Shown here piece after piece: positions 24,601-39,600 of a stretch of 64,000 bases of DNA. Source of the stretch: Ciona savignyi (taxonomy: Eukaryota > Chordata > Ascidiacea > Phlebobranchia > Cionidae); assembly GCA_000149265.1 (NCBI GenBank), contig CH003381.1, forward strand, positions 578,106-642,105, in the 5' to 3' direction. The notes under the pieces were generated by a model. That model was not told where the DNA came from. It did no database searches and saw only the letters and a list, made by a program, of their open reading frames with translations. Made by a program: the position numbers and the translations under genes. Numbering within the stretch: position 1 is the stretch's first letter; each line of letters starts with the position of its first letter.

Positions 24601-27600
24601 CTCATGCACCTGTAACCGAGGTTTTTCTGGGGATGGAATGACTTGCACGGATATCAATGAGTGCTTGCCCGCCGCTCCAATGCATAACTGCTCTACTAAT
24701 GCGGCTTGTGGAAATATTGCTGGTGGTTTCACTTGCTCCTGTAACACTGGATACACTGGCAACGGAACAACATGTAGAGGTTGGTAAAGTTGTACATTAT
24801 ATTAATATGTAGATGCTCATTACTTATTATCGTTGATATTTTTTTTTAACCAGTCTCCTGTTAATCCTTTTTTTCACAAAATCAACTAGTTACAAGAGTT
24901 ATCCACTTAAAGCTTTTTTTGGACATTTTCACACTTGTATCTGCTAGATTTTTTGTTTCAAATTGTTTTTTAAATTTAACACACTGTATTTGCTTTAACA
25001 ACTAAGGGCTGGAACAAGGTTGTCTGATGATTACCAGTGTTATATTGACTGTTGCTGTCTGACCTGGAGTATCAGTGTCACTCCCAGTGATGGTTATATT
25101 GTCATGCAGATATTAACGAATGCACTGAGGGTGGACACAATTGCCACGTAAACGCAATGTGCACAAATACAAATGGCGGGTTCACATGCGCCTGCAAAAC
25201 CGGTTTCACTGGAACTGGTGTCGCCTGTATGAGTAAGTAGATTGCATTTTTAATTTTTTATTTACAACATCCACAAAACGTACCAATTTAAACAACTGAA
25301 ATCAAATGACCGACATATTTTGACATCCTTTTGTATTTCTTTTTTTATAATCCAAAGAAAAAACTGCAAATTTTTAACTAATGTTTACCACCAGTACTTT
25401 GGTTTTTCATTTTGCAAATATATTACAAGAGTCACTTTTACAAAGGAATGTCTGTAGTCTTTTCTTTACCATATTTAATTCTTATTCGACACTTTTTTAA
25501 CATTAACATTTTGTAATTCTCCTAAAAGTGCATTGATTAAGATAAACAATCAGCTTAGATTCGCAGATTAACTTACAACAAAATTAACAACCACCCCCAG
25601 ATATCAACGAATGTACCACTGGTTCACATAATTGTGATGCAAACGCGAATTGTATGGATACGATTGGAAGTTTTACATGCACCTGTAACCCTGGGTATAT
25701 GGGAACTGGTACAACATGCACAGGTATGGGCGGTATTTATTTTAACCAGGGGTTTGGTATATTATGGTTAGTTTAAAATGGTACTTTATCATATAGATAA
25801 GCAAAAATTAATAATTGTGATAACCCTTTTACTTGTTGGATAAACTGATACCACTCTCTTGGTGATAGTGTCATTGCAGTGGGTTAATTACAACTGAGAC
25901 TTGGCTCTAGTCTTTAATAAATCAATTAAACCACTGGGTTTAGGCATTGTTATCTAAGTTCTTTACCACTCAACTGACCCGCGAGGGCTGGTTTTAATCC
26001 CATAACCTTCTGACTGTGGTCCTAGAGAAGATTTGACATCATTTTATTTTAAATAACCTGTTTAAATCCATTCGATTCTGAAGAAGACAACATCTGTTAA
26101 GTACATTTTCAGTGATATGGTCTGGCATAATAATGACATAAACAATATTTAATACCTCTGCATTATAATATCTGTTTATATATTCCATTATAATATCTGT
26201 TTGTATGTCCGGCCCGTTGGTCTAACAGTTAAGTGCGTCGCCTTTCAATCGAAAGGTTGAAGGTGCGAAACTGATCGCTAGCTAGTCGGTTGTGTCCTTG
26301 GGCAAAGCACTTTACGGACATTGCCTGAACCCAGCGGATTAATGGGTTCTACCAAATTGAAGGAACGTGTCTATCATATACAACACATTGCAATAGCTCC
26401 AGTAACGCGACGATGGGCGTGAGGTTATCTGACGATTGCCCGTGTGTTAACCCCCTTGGTTTTCCCATCCACGGGGATAAACATGAATATCCTATCCTAT
26501 ATCCTATCCTCCTATATTCCTTCACAACCATTGTTATCAAATGGGACTGCTATACAATAACAATGTTTTTAAAAAGGGCATCTCTGTTAGGTCTTATTAC
26601 AAGCATACAGCGTCAATACCGATTTACAAATTGTGGATTTCCTTCAACATGACCATCTAACCAATAATTATTATTTCAGATGTTAATGAATGTATGACTG
26701 GCGCCCATACTTGTTCCGTGAATGCAAATTGCACAAATACTATGGGTTCATTCACATGTGCTTGTAAGAATGGGTATTCCGGCAACGGTATGACGTGCAC
26801 AGGTATTTACTTCACATCTTTTTTTATGAAAATACAAACTAGTTTTATTTTTCTGATATAATAAACATATGATTTTAACTTCTATCAAGTTCGACCGGTT
26901 AGTCTGGTGGATTAGTGCGCCAACTTTCAACCGAAAGGTTGCAGGTTCAAAACTGAATACTAGCTAGTCGGCTGTGTCCTTGGGCAAGGCACTTAACGCA
27001 CATTGCTTGAACCCAACGAATTAATGGGTTCTACCAAATTAAAGGAACATATGTATCATACACAACACATTGCAATAGCTCCTGTAAGCCGATGGTGGGC
27101 ACAAGGTGATCTGATAATTGCCTGTGCGTTAACCCCCTTGGTTTTCCCATTCAGGGGAATAAACATGAATATCTCATCCTATCCCATTCTATTAACCTTA
27201 CCCTTAGCATTGTGTTTCTTCTGTACAGGCATATGATTATTAGCTTTAACATCCTAATAACTTGTTTAAGCTCCTTTTGCAGTTAATATATTGGAATAAT
27301 CTGTATAAAATTAAATTTCAGATATTGATGAATGTGCGCTTGGAACACACAACTGTAACACCACGCTAAACGACCAAAAATGCACAAACACTAACGGAAG
27401 TTTTATCTGCGAATGCAACACTCCAGAGTACAGGGGTACTGCGCCCAATTGCAGAGGTGCGTTTTGTTGTTTTTATTTATTTTTCTTATACTTTTTACTT
27501 CATACTTATTTAAACCAGATAAGGGACTAAAAACTTGGGGCCAAATCAGTATGAATCTTGGAAAAATAAATATAACCAAGACCAAGTTGTCTGAAGTGGG

Positions 27601-30600
27601 TAATAATTTCATAAAATTTCATGAACAACTTCTTGCTAAGCCAAACATATCAAGACAATAACACTTCTACTTACAAAGCTAGCTCTTCAAAAGTCTTAAT
27701 TGCCATAAAAACAATTAAAGAACACTTGTTTCAGTAAAAAAACAAAAAAAAAATTCTTTAGGTTATTACTGCCCCGGAAGAGTATCGAACACGGCCAATT
27801 GCATTATTCCTGGCATCATTGAATGGCCACTCTTCCATGATGGAGTGTTAATGTTTCAGAACAATCAGGAAGTTTCCTGGTTTGTGAATATGACAGGACA
27901 AGTCAACAAAACTGGTATGTCTGCTTATTCGATCAGATTTTTATGTTTTACCCTCTGAATGGGAAAACGCAGGAAAGATATTGTACTGACAATTGTTAGT
28001 TTACCACTCAAAATTGTATCTGATTGTTCTCGCATGTGCAATCTTTAGATTACCTTGAGCCCACTATCGAGTTATCGAAATTATTACAGTGTGTTGTATA
28101 TGTGATTTTGATCCATAGTATTTTTATCCGTTTAAACCATTAATCTACTGAATTTATGCAACATACACTTTTTCAGTTTCAACGCAACCCATTAATTTCC
28201 AGATGATGTCTGCTAAGTGTTTTTCCAAGATTAAAACTGACCAACTAGTTTCAATCCTACAACCTTTTGATTAAACATTATTGCACTAACCCACCCTCAA
28301 TTAGTTTTAATGATAATTGTTCGCTATTATTTAGGGATATGCATCGGTTAATGGTTTACTAGTTAACCGATTTGTATTAATATTCTTTAAATATGAAAAA
28401 TATCAAGAAAGGCTTTGTGTAACTCTTTAACTTCTTAAGAAACGGATATGGCACAAAGAATATATATTTAATAGACTTTTTTCTGTATACATCTTCTATC
28501 TTTAAAACATCAATAATTTTGTTCTTGTTTTCTTGTTCGCAGCCATAAAATTCACGTTTACGAATATGTCAGTACAAGATCAACAGGACTACCTTATATT
28601 TAGCACAAGTGCAAATGTGCGCGACACATCTGCTTTCCAGTCAGTTGTAAGTTCATTTTGTTTGTATGTGTGACTGTAAACAGAGTGTTATGCATGGTAA
28701 TCTTTGTACTGTCAGGTGGTTAAGAACACCATCTGTAGGTTGCCAGTAAATCTATTTACTCTTAAGTATCACAAAAAGTAAATCGCAATTGCGTGGTTTT
28801 TCCAGCCCCGTGGTGAGCACTTTAAGAATGGTGGTCAAAACTAGGCGGATTTTGGATTAGTTTTTCAACCCACCCTTCTGCACCTCTTTATCTCTGGGCG
28901 TGCCACTTTAAATCATTTTAACAATGCAAGCGATACAAGTTTTATTCCATTTTCACACCTGTACATATTACTGCTCTGGTAAATCAGTAACACTGTCTAT
29001 AAGGTGCCTCATCTGCAGATTTTTGAAATTGTTTTTTGGGTATTGAAAACAGAACTTTCCCCCTCTTGCCTATATATTGTATCTTTGGACAACTTATTAA
29101 AATCAGCTTATAGCAAAACACCTCGATTTTCACAGGATAGTATCCTTATTATAAAAAAAACTCTGTTATACTTAAGTGGTCTTGGCAATTTGTCAAGGAT
29201 CATATTTAAGCACCATTATAAGCAATATTGTTGTTACTGTTTTCCCATGTTAAAAATAATGAAATTATTTTATGTCTACATATTTAAATGAAAATTAGGA
29301 TCACACATTGAATTACCAGTAAATGGATGCATTTGTAAGCTTTATCAACGCAACTGTGCTATGTTTGGTGCAAAATTTTTCATTAAATACCAACACACAA
29401 AAAAAAAAATTTTTTTCTCAGATCACAGGGGTTAAACCAAGGCTTGTGAACCGCAACATAGGCCCAGTGAGTTCTGCAAATCCAACAGGATTTGATGTGG
29501 CTACATTTACCTACATTTTACCATACACCGAGATCTATATCCACTTCATCAGTGACAGAAGTATTGTTTCCACTGGTTTCTCTATTCGATATGATCCAGG
29601 TATTCAAAAATGAAGTTTGTTACACAAGTATGGCCACATTCATTGTACTACTGGGGTCCGCGACTGGAAATCCCGTCTCAAATGGGAGATTACTTTCAAA
29701 AATTATGTTGGTTTATTAATTCAAGAGCAAACATAATTATCATGCTGGTATGCAACAATATGTGTTAGTAATAGGATAGAATATTTATGTTTATCTCCAT
29801 TAATGAGAAAACCAACACATGGGCAATTGTTGGATCATCTCGCGTCCAGTGTCAGGTTACCTGGGCTATTGCAGTGTGTTGTATGATTCACACATTCCTT
29901 CAATTTAGTAAAACCCATTATTCCCCTGGGTTCAGGCAATGTCGGCCCATTTGCCCAAGGAAAAACTGACTAGCTAGCAAGCAGTTTCTTACCTGCCCTT
30001 AGGCTGAAAGGCGACGCACTAACCCACCACGCTAATTAGTCAGACAAGCTAGACCTGGCATGTACAATCCCGATAAAAGAACTTGTTTAAACATATCATG
30101 CATTTCCAACGCTAGGTAAAGATTCACATTTATTTAACATACATTAACTTTAGATGAGGATGACTGCATGGGAGTAATGTGCCAAAATGGAGGCTCATGT
30201 GTGGACCAAGTATTCACCTACACTTGCACAAACTGTCCTGGTTACACCGGTCAAAACTGTAGTATGGGTAAGATCATTTTAGATCAAATATATATAATTT
30301 AGTTTAATGTATAAAACACATTTTCCCATATGTAATATTATTACTATGCGAACTTTGTTATTATTTGTTGATACAATAGGATATTCATGTGTAACCCCCC
30401 TGTGTTTTCCCATTTTCCTGTTTTTATATTTATAATTTTATACAAGAATTGCATTCACTATTTTTATTGTTATCATGTCTTCACTATAATTGAAAAGTCA
30501 TAAATGCAAACCAAACTTATCCCTGGTGGTTAAGAAAAAATCAAAAAATTTGATGACTGTGTATAATTCTTTTTAATATTTTGCCACATGCCGACTTTGA

Positions 30601-33600
30601 TTAAAAGAGACAAAATCAACAGGTTAACTTCTACGTAGTTAGCATATATTACACATTTGGCCATTACAATCGAACCTGCAAGTCAAGTTCTCCAATATTC
30701 CAGATGAAAACGAATGTATGAACTCGACTCGGAACAATTGCCATCAAAACGCCACTTGCACGAACACAGTAGGCTCATTCAACTGCTCTTGCAATGCACC
30801 AAGTTTTACCGGCAATGGAACTTTTTGCCAACGTGAGTTTCTGGAAAATTATTTTTTATCACCAGCACATTTTTCTAAGCACTTTTACGATAATGTTTAA
30901 AAAAAATTAAGATGTGAATTAACTAATTTGAACAATTGAAGTAAACAAATTAATGATCTTTTTAATGTGCATGCCATCTCTTTAAAACTATTGACACAAT
31001 GTATTTATATACACCAAACAATAAAAATTCTTGTAAAATAAAAGACGTCATAAATCTTGCTTCAACTTTTCCTGCTCTAGTCTGAATTTTTCAATGTCCC
31101 TTTCCTATTACCTACTGTTATGTTTATGTATCATTATGTTGAAATGTTGTTCATGCGAAATAATATATTTTGCAGCTCATTTGGAGGTTTCGAACTTTGT
31201 GGTGATGCCTCTGCCTGGGGGTAATATGGTTAATATCTCGTTTACTCCTACAGCCCCATGGGGCACGAATGTGAACTACATACGACGATATCGAGTTGAA
31301 TTTACCAACACCAGAACTGGAGATAAATTCAATGCAACTTCTCCTCTAACTAATGCTTCCAACTTTATGGTTCGATTAATTGACAATATGTATTCAATTT
31401 GTACAGATACATACGTCAGTCAGTTAAAGTGTCAAAAATTTAAGATAAAAGGTTGTTAAAAAGAAACACAAAATGACTAGGTTGTATCCTTGTGCAAGTA
31501 TACATAGCCTGACCTAGTTAATTAGTTGGTTTTACTAAAACTGAAATCACGTCTTTATCAAATACAATATACTGCAATATAATTAAGATGAGGATACTAA
31601 TTTGAAAATATAAAGATAAGAATAAGCTTTAAAATTTTACTTTAGAAAAGAAAAATAGTTTTTTAATTTTTATACTTGTTCTCTTATGTGCAGCAGCAGC
31701 CTACTCATCTACACAGTTGCATGGCTTGATAAGACACAAAACAGTTGTTAGTTTAATTGATTGGATAAAATGTATAATTTCACATTGGATTACCAAATAA
31801 TGATCATTCTGTAATAGTTGTGGTATGCCTATTTAAAGCATGATGTATTCTAAGAATATCTACATGATAACCACCTAGTTATAAACATCGAAACATGTTA
31901 AACTAACACACATTCATCACAGCCATTCACGGTGAGTGGAAGTCTAATCCCATATACAAACTACACCGTTGCGCTGTTCGTGGAGGATACTGGACCGGAA
32001 TTCTCGAGTGCAGTATTCGTCCGACCAGCAGATGTTGCCATTACAACTTCTGATGCAGGTGAACCATTTAGTAGAAATTGTAAATGAGCTAAAACTATTT
32101 GAATGCCAAGCAATTTCGATTGATATTTGGTTATAATATGTGTTTTGTTACACAAATGAATTGTGACATCCAGATTTCAACCCTTTGTTTGTCATTTTTA
32201 CCATTACTATCATTTTATATCATGCAAAGAAGTGTTTAAACAAGGGCTGTTACCTGATCCAGTGGTATTAAATATTCAATTTAAAAGTCATTAGTTTATC
32301 CACTGTAATAAACATGTGTATCCGTTTCTGGTTTATTTTGAATTCAAGCTCAGAGATGTATATAATCTAGTAAATGATTCCGCCCTGACCATTATGATGT
32401 AAAAGTAAATTCGGAACCTAGTTTTAAATGTACAATGCATGTAGATACCAAATTTATTAATTTAACTCAATATTACTTTCAACACAGCCCCATTTGCCCC
32501 TAAAACGCTAGTTGTGGGGTCAAGTGACCACGACACAGTGCGGATCTCATGGACAGCTCCAGTTGAAGAGGGCCGAGGCAAGACCACCATGTACGAGATT
32601 TCTGCACAGCGTACATCACAAGATTGTGCCACATTCAGTGTTCCTGCATTGCCAGCTCAGCTGGACTGTACAACACCTAAGGTAAAATGTCTGTGCAGAA
32701 TAGATTATTTTTATTGTGTATCTTACTTAAACTTGGAAAAGGAGTGCACATTTACAATGTTAAACCATAGGAATGAAATTCTTACAACTAAAAACATTAA
32801 AACAACGATTTTTTAAAAGTGAAACCAATGTATGTAACGGTATGTTGAGATATTGTCCGACCGATGTGGATAAGTGTGTCGCCTTTTAGTCAATGTGTTG
32901 CAGCTTCCAAATTGGTTGCTAGCTGGTCAGATGTGTCCTTGAGCAAGCCACTTAACGGATATTTCCTGAACACAGTAGAATAATGGATTCTACTTAATTG
33001 GGGAAAGTGTCTAAATCATACACAACATATTGTAATAGCTCTGGTAACCTGACGGTTAACATGATCATATCCTGTCATCGGTAGCTTGCTGACATGAATT
33101 AGAACCTTTGTTAAGATTGTCCAAATTTTCCAGTTGTTTTAATGACAAGAACGTAAATCCATCTTTTTAAATAGATTCTTAAAAACTTGTAACAAGAGTA
33201 ATAGCGATAGCAATTGGGTGCAGGATAGCATTATAAACCCAAAACTTTTAGGTAAAAAACTACTCAAGTTAACTTTACATCCACAGATCTTCACTGTATC
33301 AGCATCAGCAGTCTCAAGTTCCAGCTACGTGCTGACAACTCTCATTGCGTATCGGACGTACAATATTCGGATTAGAGCATTCACCTCATTTGGTGCTGGC
33401 CCATGGAGTAACGTTGCTACAGCTTTTACAGGTAAAAAGACCTAAATTTATCTACATAAAGGTCAATTAAGGGAAATGGTGCTTTTTTTAAGTGGTATAT
33501 TAATCATCATGTACAACATGCCCATATTTATTTACTTTTACTAATTTAGTCACCAGCTTGCGATTTAATTACTGCTGCTGTGTATGACCAAATATTGATT

Positions 33601-36600
33601 CAATAAATTCTGATACGTCATAGAAAATTAAAACAACATATCCAATGAAACGTTTCCGAAAAACCGACTGTGGTCATAAGTAGAATTCACACAGTACTTC
33701 TCGCCACAGATTATACTTCCTTTTCACCCGAACGAAAATAGTTACAAATTACTTACATTCCTCAGGCATTGAATGTGCGAGCTTTAGTAACCCGTCCCCA
33801 CCTGTAAGATGTTCATTTGTGGAGGCGTCAATCAACAGTGACAACTTCCCTCAGCAATACAGAAGATGGAACGACACCTTCTATTCTGTCAACTTCACTG
33901 GACAAGGAGGTAAGTTACTAAATATATATTTCAAACCAACTTAAATATATAGAGCTTACCTTGAATATAAGGTCATCAAATGTTTAAGAATCATCTGACA
34001 AATTAGTTTGGTGGGTTATGCGTCCGTAGCCTTTCAAACAAAAAGCTTTTAACCTAAACCAGCGGATCAATAGTTCTACTAAATTTAATAAGCGTGTGAA
34101 TCATACTTAACACACTGAAATAGCTTTGGTAACCCGACGGTGGTTGTGAGGTAATCTGACAATTGCTTGTATGTTAAACCCCTGGTTTTCCCATTTAATA
34201 GGATAAACATAAATATTATATTTTGTCATATATCATCATACACAAACTAATAGATCAACATCGCATAAATAATGGACACCAGACTGTTGGCACAAGTAGA
34301 ATCTAGGATATCCATGTTTATCCATGTACATTCAACAAAAAATGTAATTGTAAGATTATGTAGTAACAGGTTAACAGAGTATTGTAGTGTGTTGTTAGAA
34401 ATAGGTTTTTTTTTATATAAAAACCTATTATAGGTTTCCAACCCAGCAATCCAAGGTTCCACTAGCATAAAAGATCTTTAATTGAATCATGTAACAGTGT
34501 ATTTATGGCTAGTATTTATGTATAGTGAATACCATTCATCACTTACTATCCAATAGCCATCCGCCTTGTGTTCGATTTCTTTGCAACTGAACCAAACCAG
34601 GATTTCTTGGACGTTGTTTTGGGAGATATCAACTTCATGCAACCAATCCAAACTAGTTCTATGTAAGTTCTTAATTACAAAAGTTAATATTTAAGCGTTA
34701 CGAGTTTTGTTATTGAGTTTGTATAATAAATTGGACTTTTAACATAAGTAAAATATGCGGATACTAATTATATAAAAGTGCCTTGTTCAAGAATATCAGA
34801 GATGTTCAAAGAAACAAATACTCATTGTTTTTGTAAATTTTCTTAAGGGAAAAATCTGAGAGGTTATTTTATAAAAATAACAGTGTGTGGATGGTGACTG
34901 ATATTCTTTTAGTCACTCGGATAGTTTTATCTTAGTATTCAGTTCTGACTACAGATGAGATGTCAATAGTGTTAATACAAAACAAAATATGATAAACTTA
35001 CTTAATGGCATTTAAGTATGCAGTAAATAAGGGATGTAATGCACTATGTTCGACCGGTTAGTCTGATGGTTAGTGCGACGCCTTTCAACTGAGAGGTTAT
35101 AAATTCGCAACTGGTCGCCAGCTAGTTGTTTTTTGTCCATGGGCAAGTCACTTAACGGACATTGCCTGAACCCAGCATATTAAAGGGTTCTACCAAATTG
35201 AAGAAACATGTAAATCATTCACAACACATTGCAATAGCCCCGGGAACCCAACGGTGGGCGCCAGGTGACCTGACGATTGTCTGTGTGTTAACCCCCTTTG
35301 TTTTCCCACTTACGGGGATAAACATGAAAATCCTATCCTATCTTATCTTAATATAAGTATACTATTTATGATACAATGCAAAGGTTTTTTACATGCTTCA
35401 TCCCCAGAGCTAAAAACTTCTCTGGCGACTTGACCGGCACACAAGCTCCTGTAGTTTTTACTGAAGCTCAGACTGGAGGATTTTTGTCGCTGAGGTTCCA
35501 TGCTGACTTGTACAACAGTGTCTCCTATCCTGGATTCCAGATTCATTACGAAACAAGTAATTTTTTGTATTTTGCAGCTTGCATAACATATTTTCAGTAT
35601 AAAAATAAACTAAATCATTTTTTTAGATATCACCTTTATTGTTTTTTGTTTTTTCTATCTTTAGGAATTCGTGCTTTTTGTTAAAGTTAACTTTTTATGA
35701 CCAGTATGGAGTAATTTATATTTGAATTCATGGGACAAATGTAAAATGTTAGAACATAGTTGTAAACACAGTTTTCATCAGATGCCACTCGATGCAGCCC
35801 TGACCCTTGCATCAACGGGGGAATGTGCTCCGATATTCCATTCGACTTTCAGTGCACATGCCCTTCAATTTGGGGTGGCAAGGTTTGCAATCTGCGTAAG
35901 TACTTTGTTTATCTTTCCATCTAGTTTTGTTCATCATTTTTTAGTCTGACCGATTAGTCTGGTGGTTAAGTGCATGCAGGTACGAAACTGGTCGCTAGGT
36001 AGTTAGTTGTGTTCTTGGAAATTCACTTAGCGGACATTGCCTAACCCTGCGGATTAATGGTTTCTACTTAAATTAGGGAACATGTGAATCATACATAACA
36101 CACTGCAATAGCTCCGGTGACTCGATGGTGGACGCGAGATGATCTGATGATTACCCCCTTTTGTTTTCCTATTCATGGGGATAACCATGTATATCCTTCC
36201 TCCTATTCTATCATGTGGTGTTGTATATTGGATATGTTTGCAAGTAGTCTTCTAGCTAACAGTCAAGCATTAAATAAATTTTCCACACTAAGTTATTTCT
36301 TGTACCCACAGACTTGTTGGATTATGTCAGACATATTTTATCCATCCATTTTAAAATATCGATTTAAAGTAAAAATAATTCCCATATCATCCTAAAAGAT
36401 TGCTAAGTAAGAAATGGCCGCAAAACAAACTTAAAATTTAAACTTTTAATCCACAGAACTGGTGAACATTGATGTGCGTTGCTCCTCCAACACTCCAACT
36501 GGCTTTACTGTAAATTGGAACGTTACGGACCAATGGAAGGCTGACACAACTGTTATTGCTGTGAGTCGTACAAAATGACTTTGTTTTTTTCAAATGACAA

Positions 36601-39600
36601 TTTAAAATATAACTGTAAATGGGTAATGCCAAATACGGATGCCTATTTTCGGAGTGCTGGACCTATGACACAACATGAATAATTTGCCTAAACATTGTAT
36701 TTCGATGAACTTTTGGAGCTACATTAAACCAACTGTCCCTAGTATTGGTTATGATAATAGACCCATTAATGGTGAGTTTAGAAATGATAAATATTATTTT
36801 TCCCCCAGGGTTACACTGTAACATACAGTGGAGCACAGTCGGGCACAAGCATGTCAGGAATATCATCAACCTCATTCTCAGCGACGGGTTTTACAGCTTA
36901 CCAGCAGTACACGGTCACGGTTCAAATTCGTGGTGTGAGCCCAGCCACTGTGCCAACCTCTTCCACATGTTCAGGCTTTACTCAACAACAAGGTTTGATT
37001 TAGAGATCATTTGTGTGCAAATGTCCTGAGTTAAATGGTCAGACCTTGAATAAAAGTCACAAGATATTTTAAGTTATATTTCTGTGAGTGGGAAAATAAA
37101 TATAAGGGTTGGACTACCTTGGGTGATTGGTTGAAATACCTTGGTTCATTGGAGTTATTGCATTGTATGGGGGGATAGGATATAATAGGATGTTCATGTA
37201 TTCCTGTGAAACGGAAAACCAAGGGGGTTAAAACACATGCGATTTTCAGATTACCTTACACCCACCGTCAGGTTATGGGAGCTATTGCACTGTGTTGTGA
37301 TTGATACACACGTTTTTTTCAATTTGGTATAACCTATTAATCTGCTGGGTTCATGCAATGTCCGTTAAGTGTCTTGCCCAAGGACACAACCAACTAGCTA
37401 GTGACGAGGATACATTTCTACTGTTTCAGTTACCATTGAACCAAATAAGTTATGTGATCAGACCAGTTAGATCTAGATACTTAAGTTACCTATGTTAATT
37501 CATGTTGATTAAAAAACTTGTTTGTGTAAATCTAGATACTTGAATTACCTATGTTAATTCATGTTGATTAAAAAACTTGTTTGTCTAAATTTGTTTGTTT
37601 TTTTCTTTTCATGTATTGGTTTTAAAAATAATGCACAATACTATTATTAATAGTTGAAAAATAAAATTAATTCATCTCCACTTTTGGTAGATAAAAGCCA
37701 AGCTGTGCTTGTCCAAATACACTATCTTAAAATGTAGTAAAACATCATTTGAATTGCAGCCCATATCTTTTGAATTGCATTTTTTTTGAATTGCATTTTT
37801 TTAAATTTTGAATTACATTTTTTAAAACAATTTTACACCTTATTGATATTCTTAAAAACATTGAAAATATGTTGGTTCGACATGGTTGCCTAAATAAAGT
37901 TTGGCATGAATGTTTATGTTTATAGTTGGACAAATAATTTGTACATGTGCATTGGTAATGCTGTTTAGTGCCAAGATGTGAGTGCAACTTAAAAATGTGA
38001 ATTCTGATTGACAATTCTGCTGAAGGAAATAACATTGTTATATACTTTTATATTCATAGTATTCAATTTACTTTTCTTAAAAATATCAACAAATTTGCTT
38101 CAAATAAAAGCCATTAGGCCAATTATATTTTTGTTATGTGTGAAAGGTTTAAACCATGGGGCGAGCAACATACGGCCCGCGGTGCCTATTTACGTGGTCC
38201 GCTACAGACTTTGTGCTTCATAGCCCATTCATTAAAAAACTTTCTCTGAATTGTAACGGCATCATTAACATTTTTGACTACAGTATAAAGATACGTTACA
38301 CTGCGATTTAATTCCATCTAGAGTACTGTGACGACCTCCCATTGTTACAGCACAATGTACATTGTATGAAAACTGTCATTTTCTGGCAGTGGTACAGTAT
38401 TACGTGATATTACTATGAACAATACTCCATTGGGCAACACAATCAAATTGTATTTTGCCTGATTTGCCAAAGACAGCAAGATGTATTTCATTCATGGTTA
38501 CAAAAAGGACACTAAGTTAGTTAAAAAACTGAGATTTAAGATAACTGAAGCAATTGCCGAAAAAGGAAAGCCGTCATAAAAAAAATATAAATTGTTCGAT
38601 GGTATGGCCCGCGGTATCTGTATACTTGTACTTTGTGGCCCATTACGCAAAACAGTTGCATGCCCATGGTTTAACAATTACCCTCAAACAGCCATGCCCC
38701 TCAAACAGCCATGTGACTTTCAACCTATAATAATTAACATCTAACGGCGTGTATCGCAGCCCCTGATGCCCCAACTGCTGTAACCGCATCAGCCACATCG
38801 CCCTCTGTCATCAGGGTCACATGGACACCACCTGCTGTGACTAGAGGAGTGATATCAGGATATACCGTACAATACACAACAACTGTAAGTTATTTAGCCC
38901 AAATTTAAAAGCCTTTTAAAATTCTATGTCCCTTTTCAATACTTAAAATAAAATACCATTGATGTAACTTAAGCTACATTGATTTTTTTACTTAAGCTAT
39001 TTTATAAGTTTTAATCTTTCAGTTCAAATTTACTATGACAACCCTTTCCAGGACCATGCCACGTATGGTGAAAGTGTCTCGAGTGGCACTGTCACTGCAA
39101 GTAATACAGCCACATCTGTTGATGTGACTGGATTACTCCCGTACCGCACTTACTCTGTAGCGGTGCGTGCTACCACAGGTGGTGGAACAAGTCCTGCAAG
39201 TGTGGCTGCTTCAGCCAGGACCATGGTGGCAGGTGAGTTTAAACCGATGTTTTACCCTCCGGTTGGGCAATATTGTCCGGCCCGTTGGTCTAACGGTTAA
39301 GTGCATCGCCTTTCAATCGAAAGGTTGCAGGTGCAGAACTGGTCGCTAGCTAGTCGGTTGTGTCCTTGGGCAAGGCACTTTACGGATATTGCCTGAACCC
39401 AGCGGATTAATGGGTTCTACCAAATTAAAGGAACGTGTTTCTCATATACAACACACTGCAATAGTTCCGGTAACCCGACGATGGGCGCGAGGTGATCTGA
39501 CGATTGCCCGTGTGTTAACCCCATTGGTTTTCCCATTCACTGGTATAAACATGAATATCCTATCCTATCCTATCCTATCCAATAAGATGGGAAATATCAC

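Noticed and set aside
29004..29291. A 95-codon plus-strand frame inside a CUB intron.
   Set aside because: No family match, AT-rich composition and interrupted by no splice logic; the neighbouring CUB exons 28543-28646 and 29422-29599 join in phase without it.
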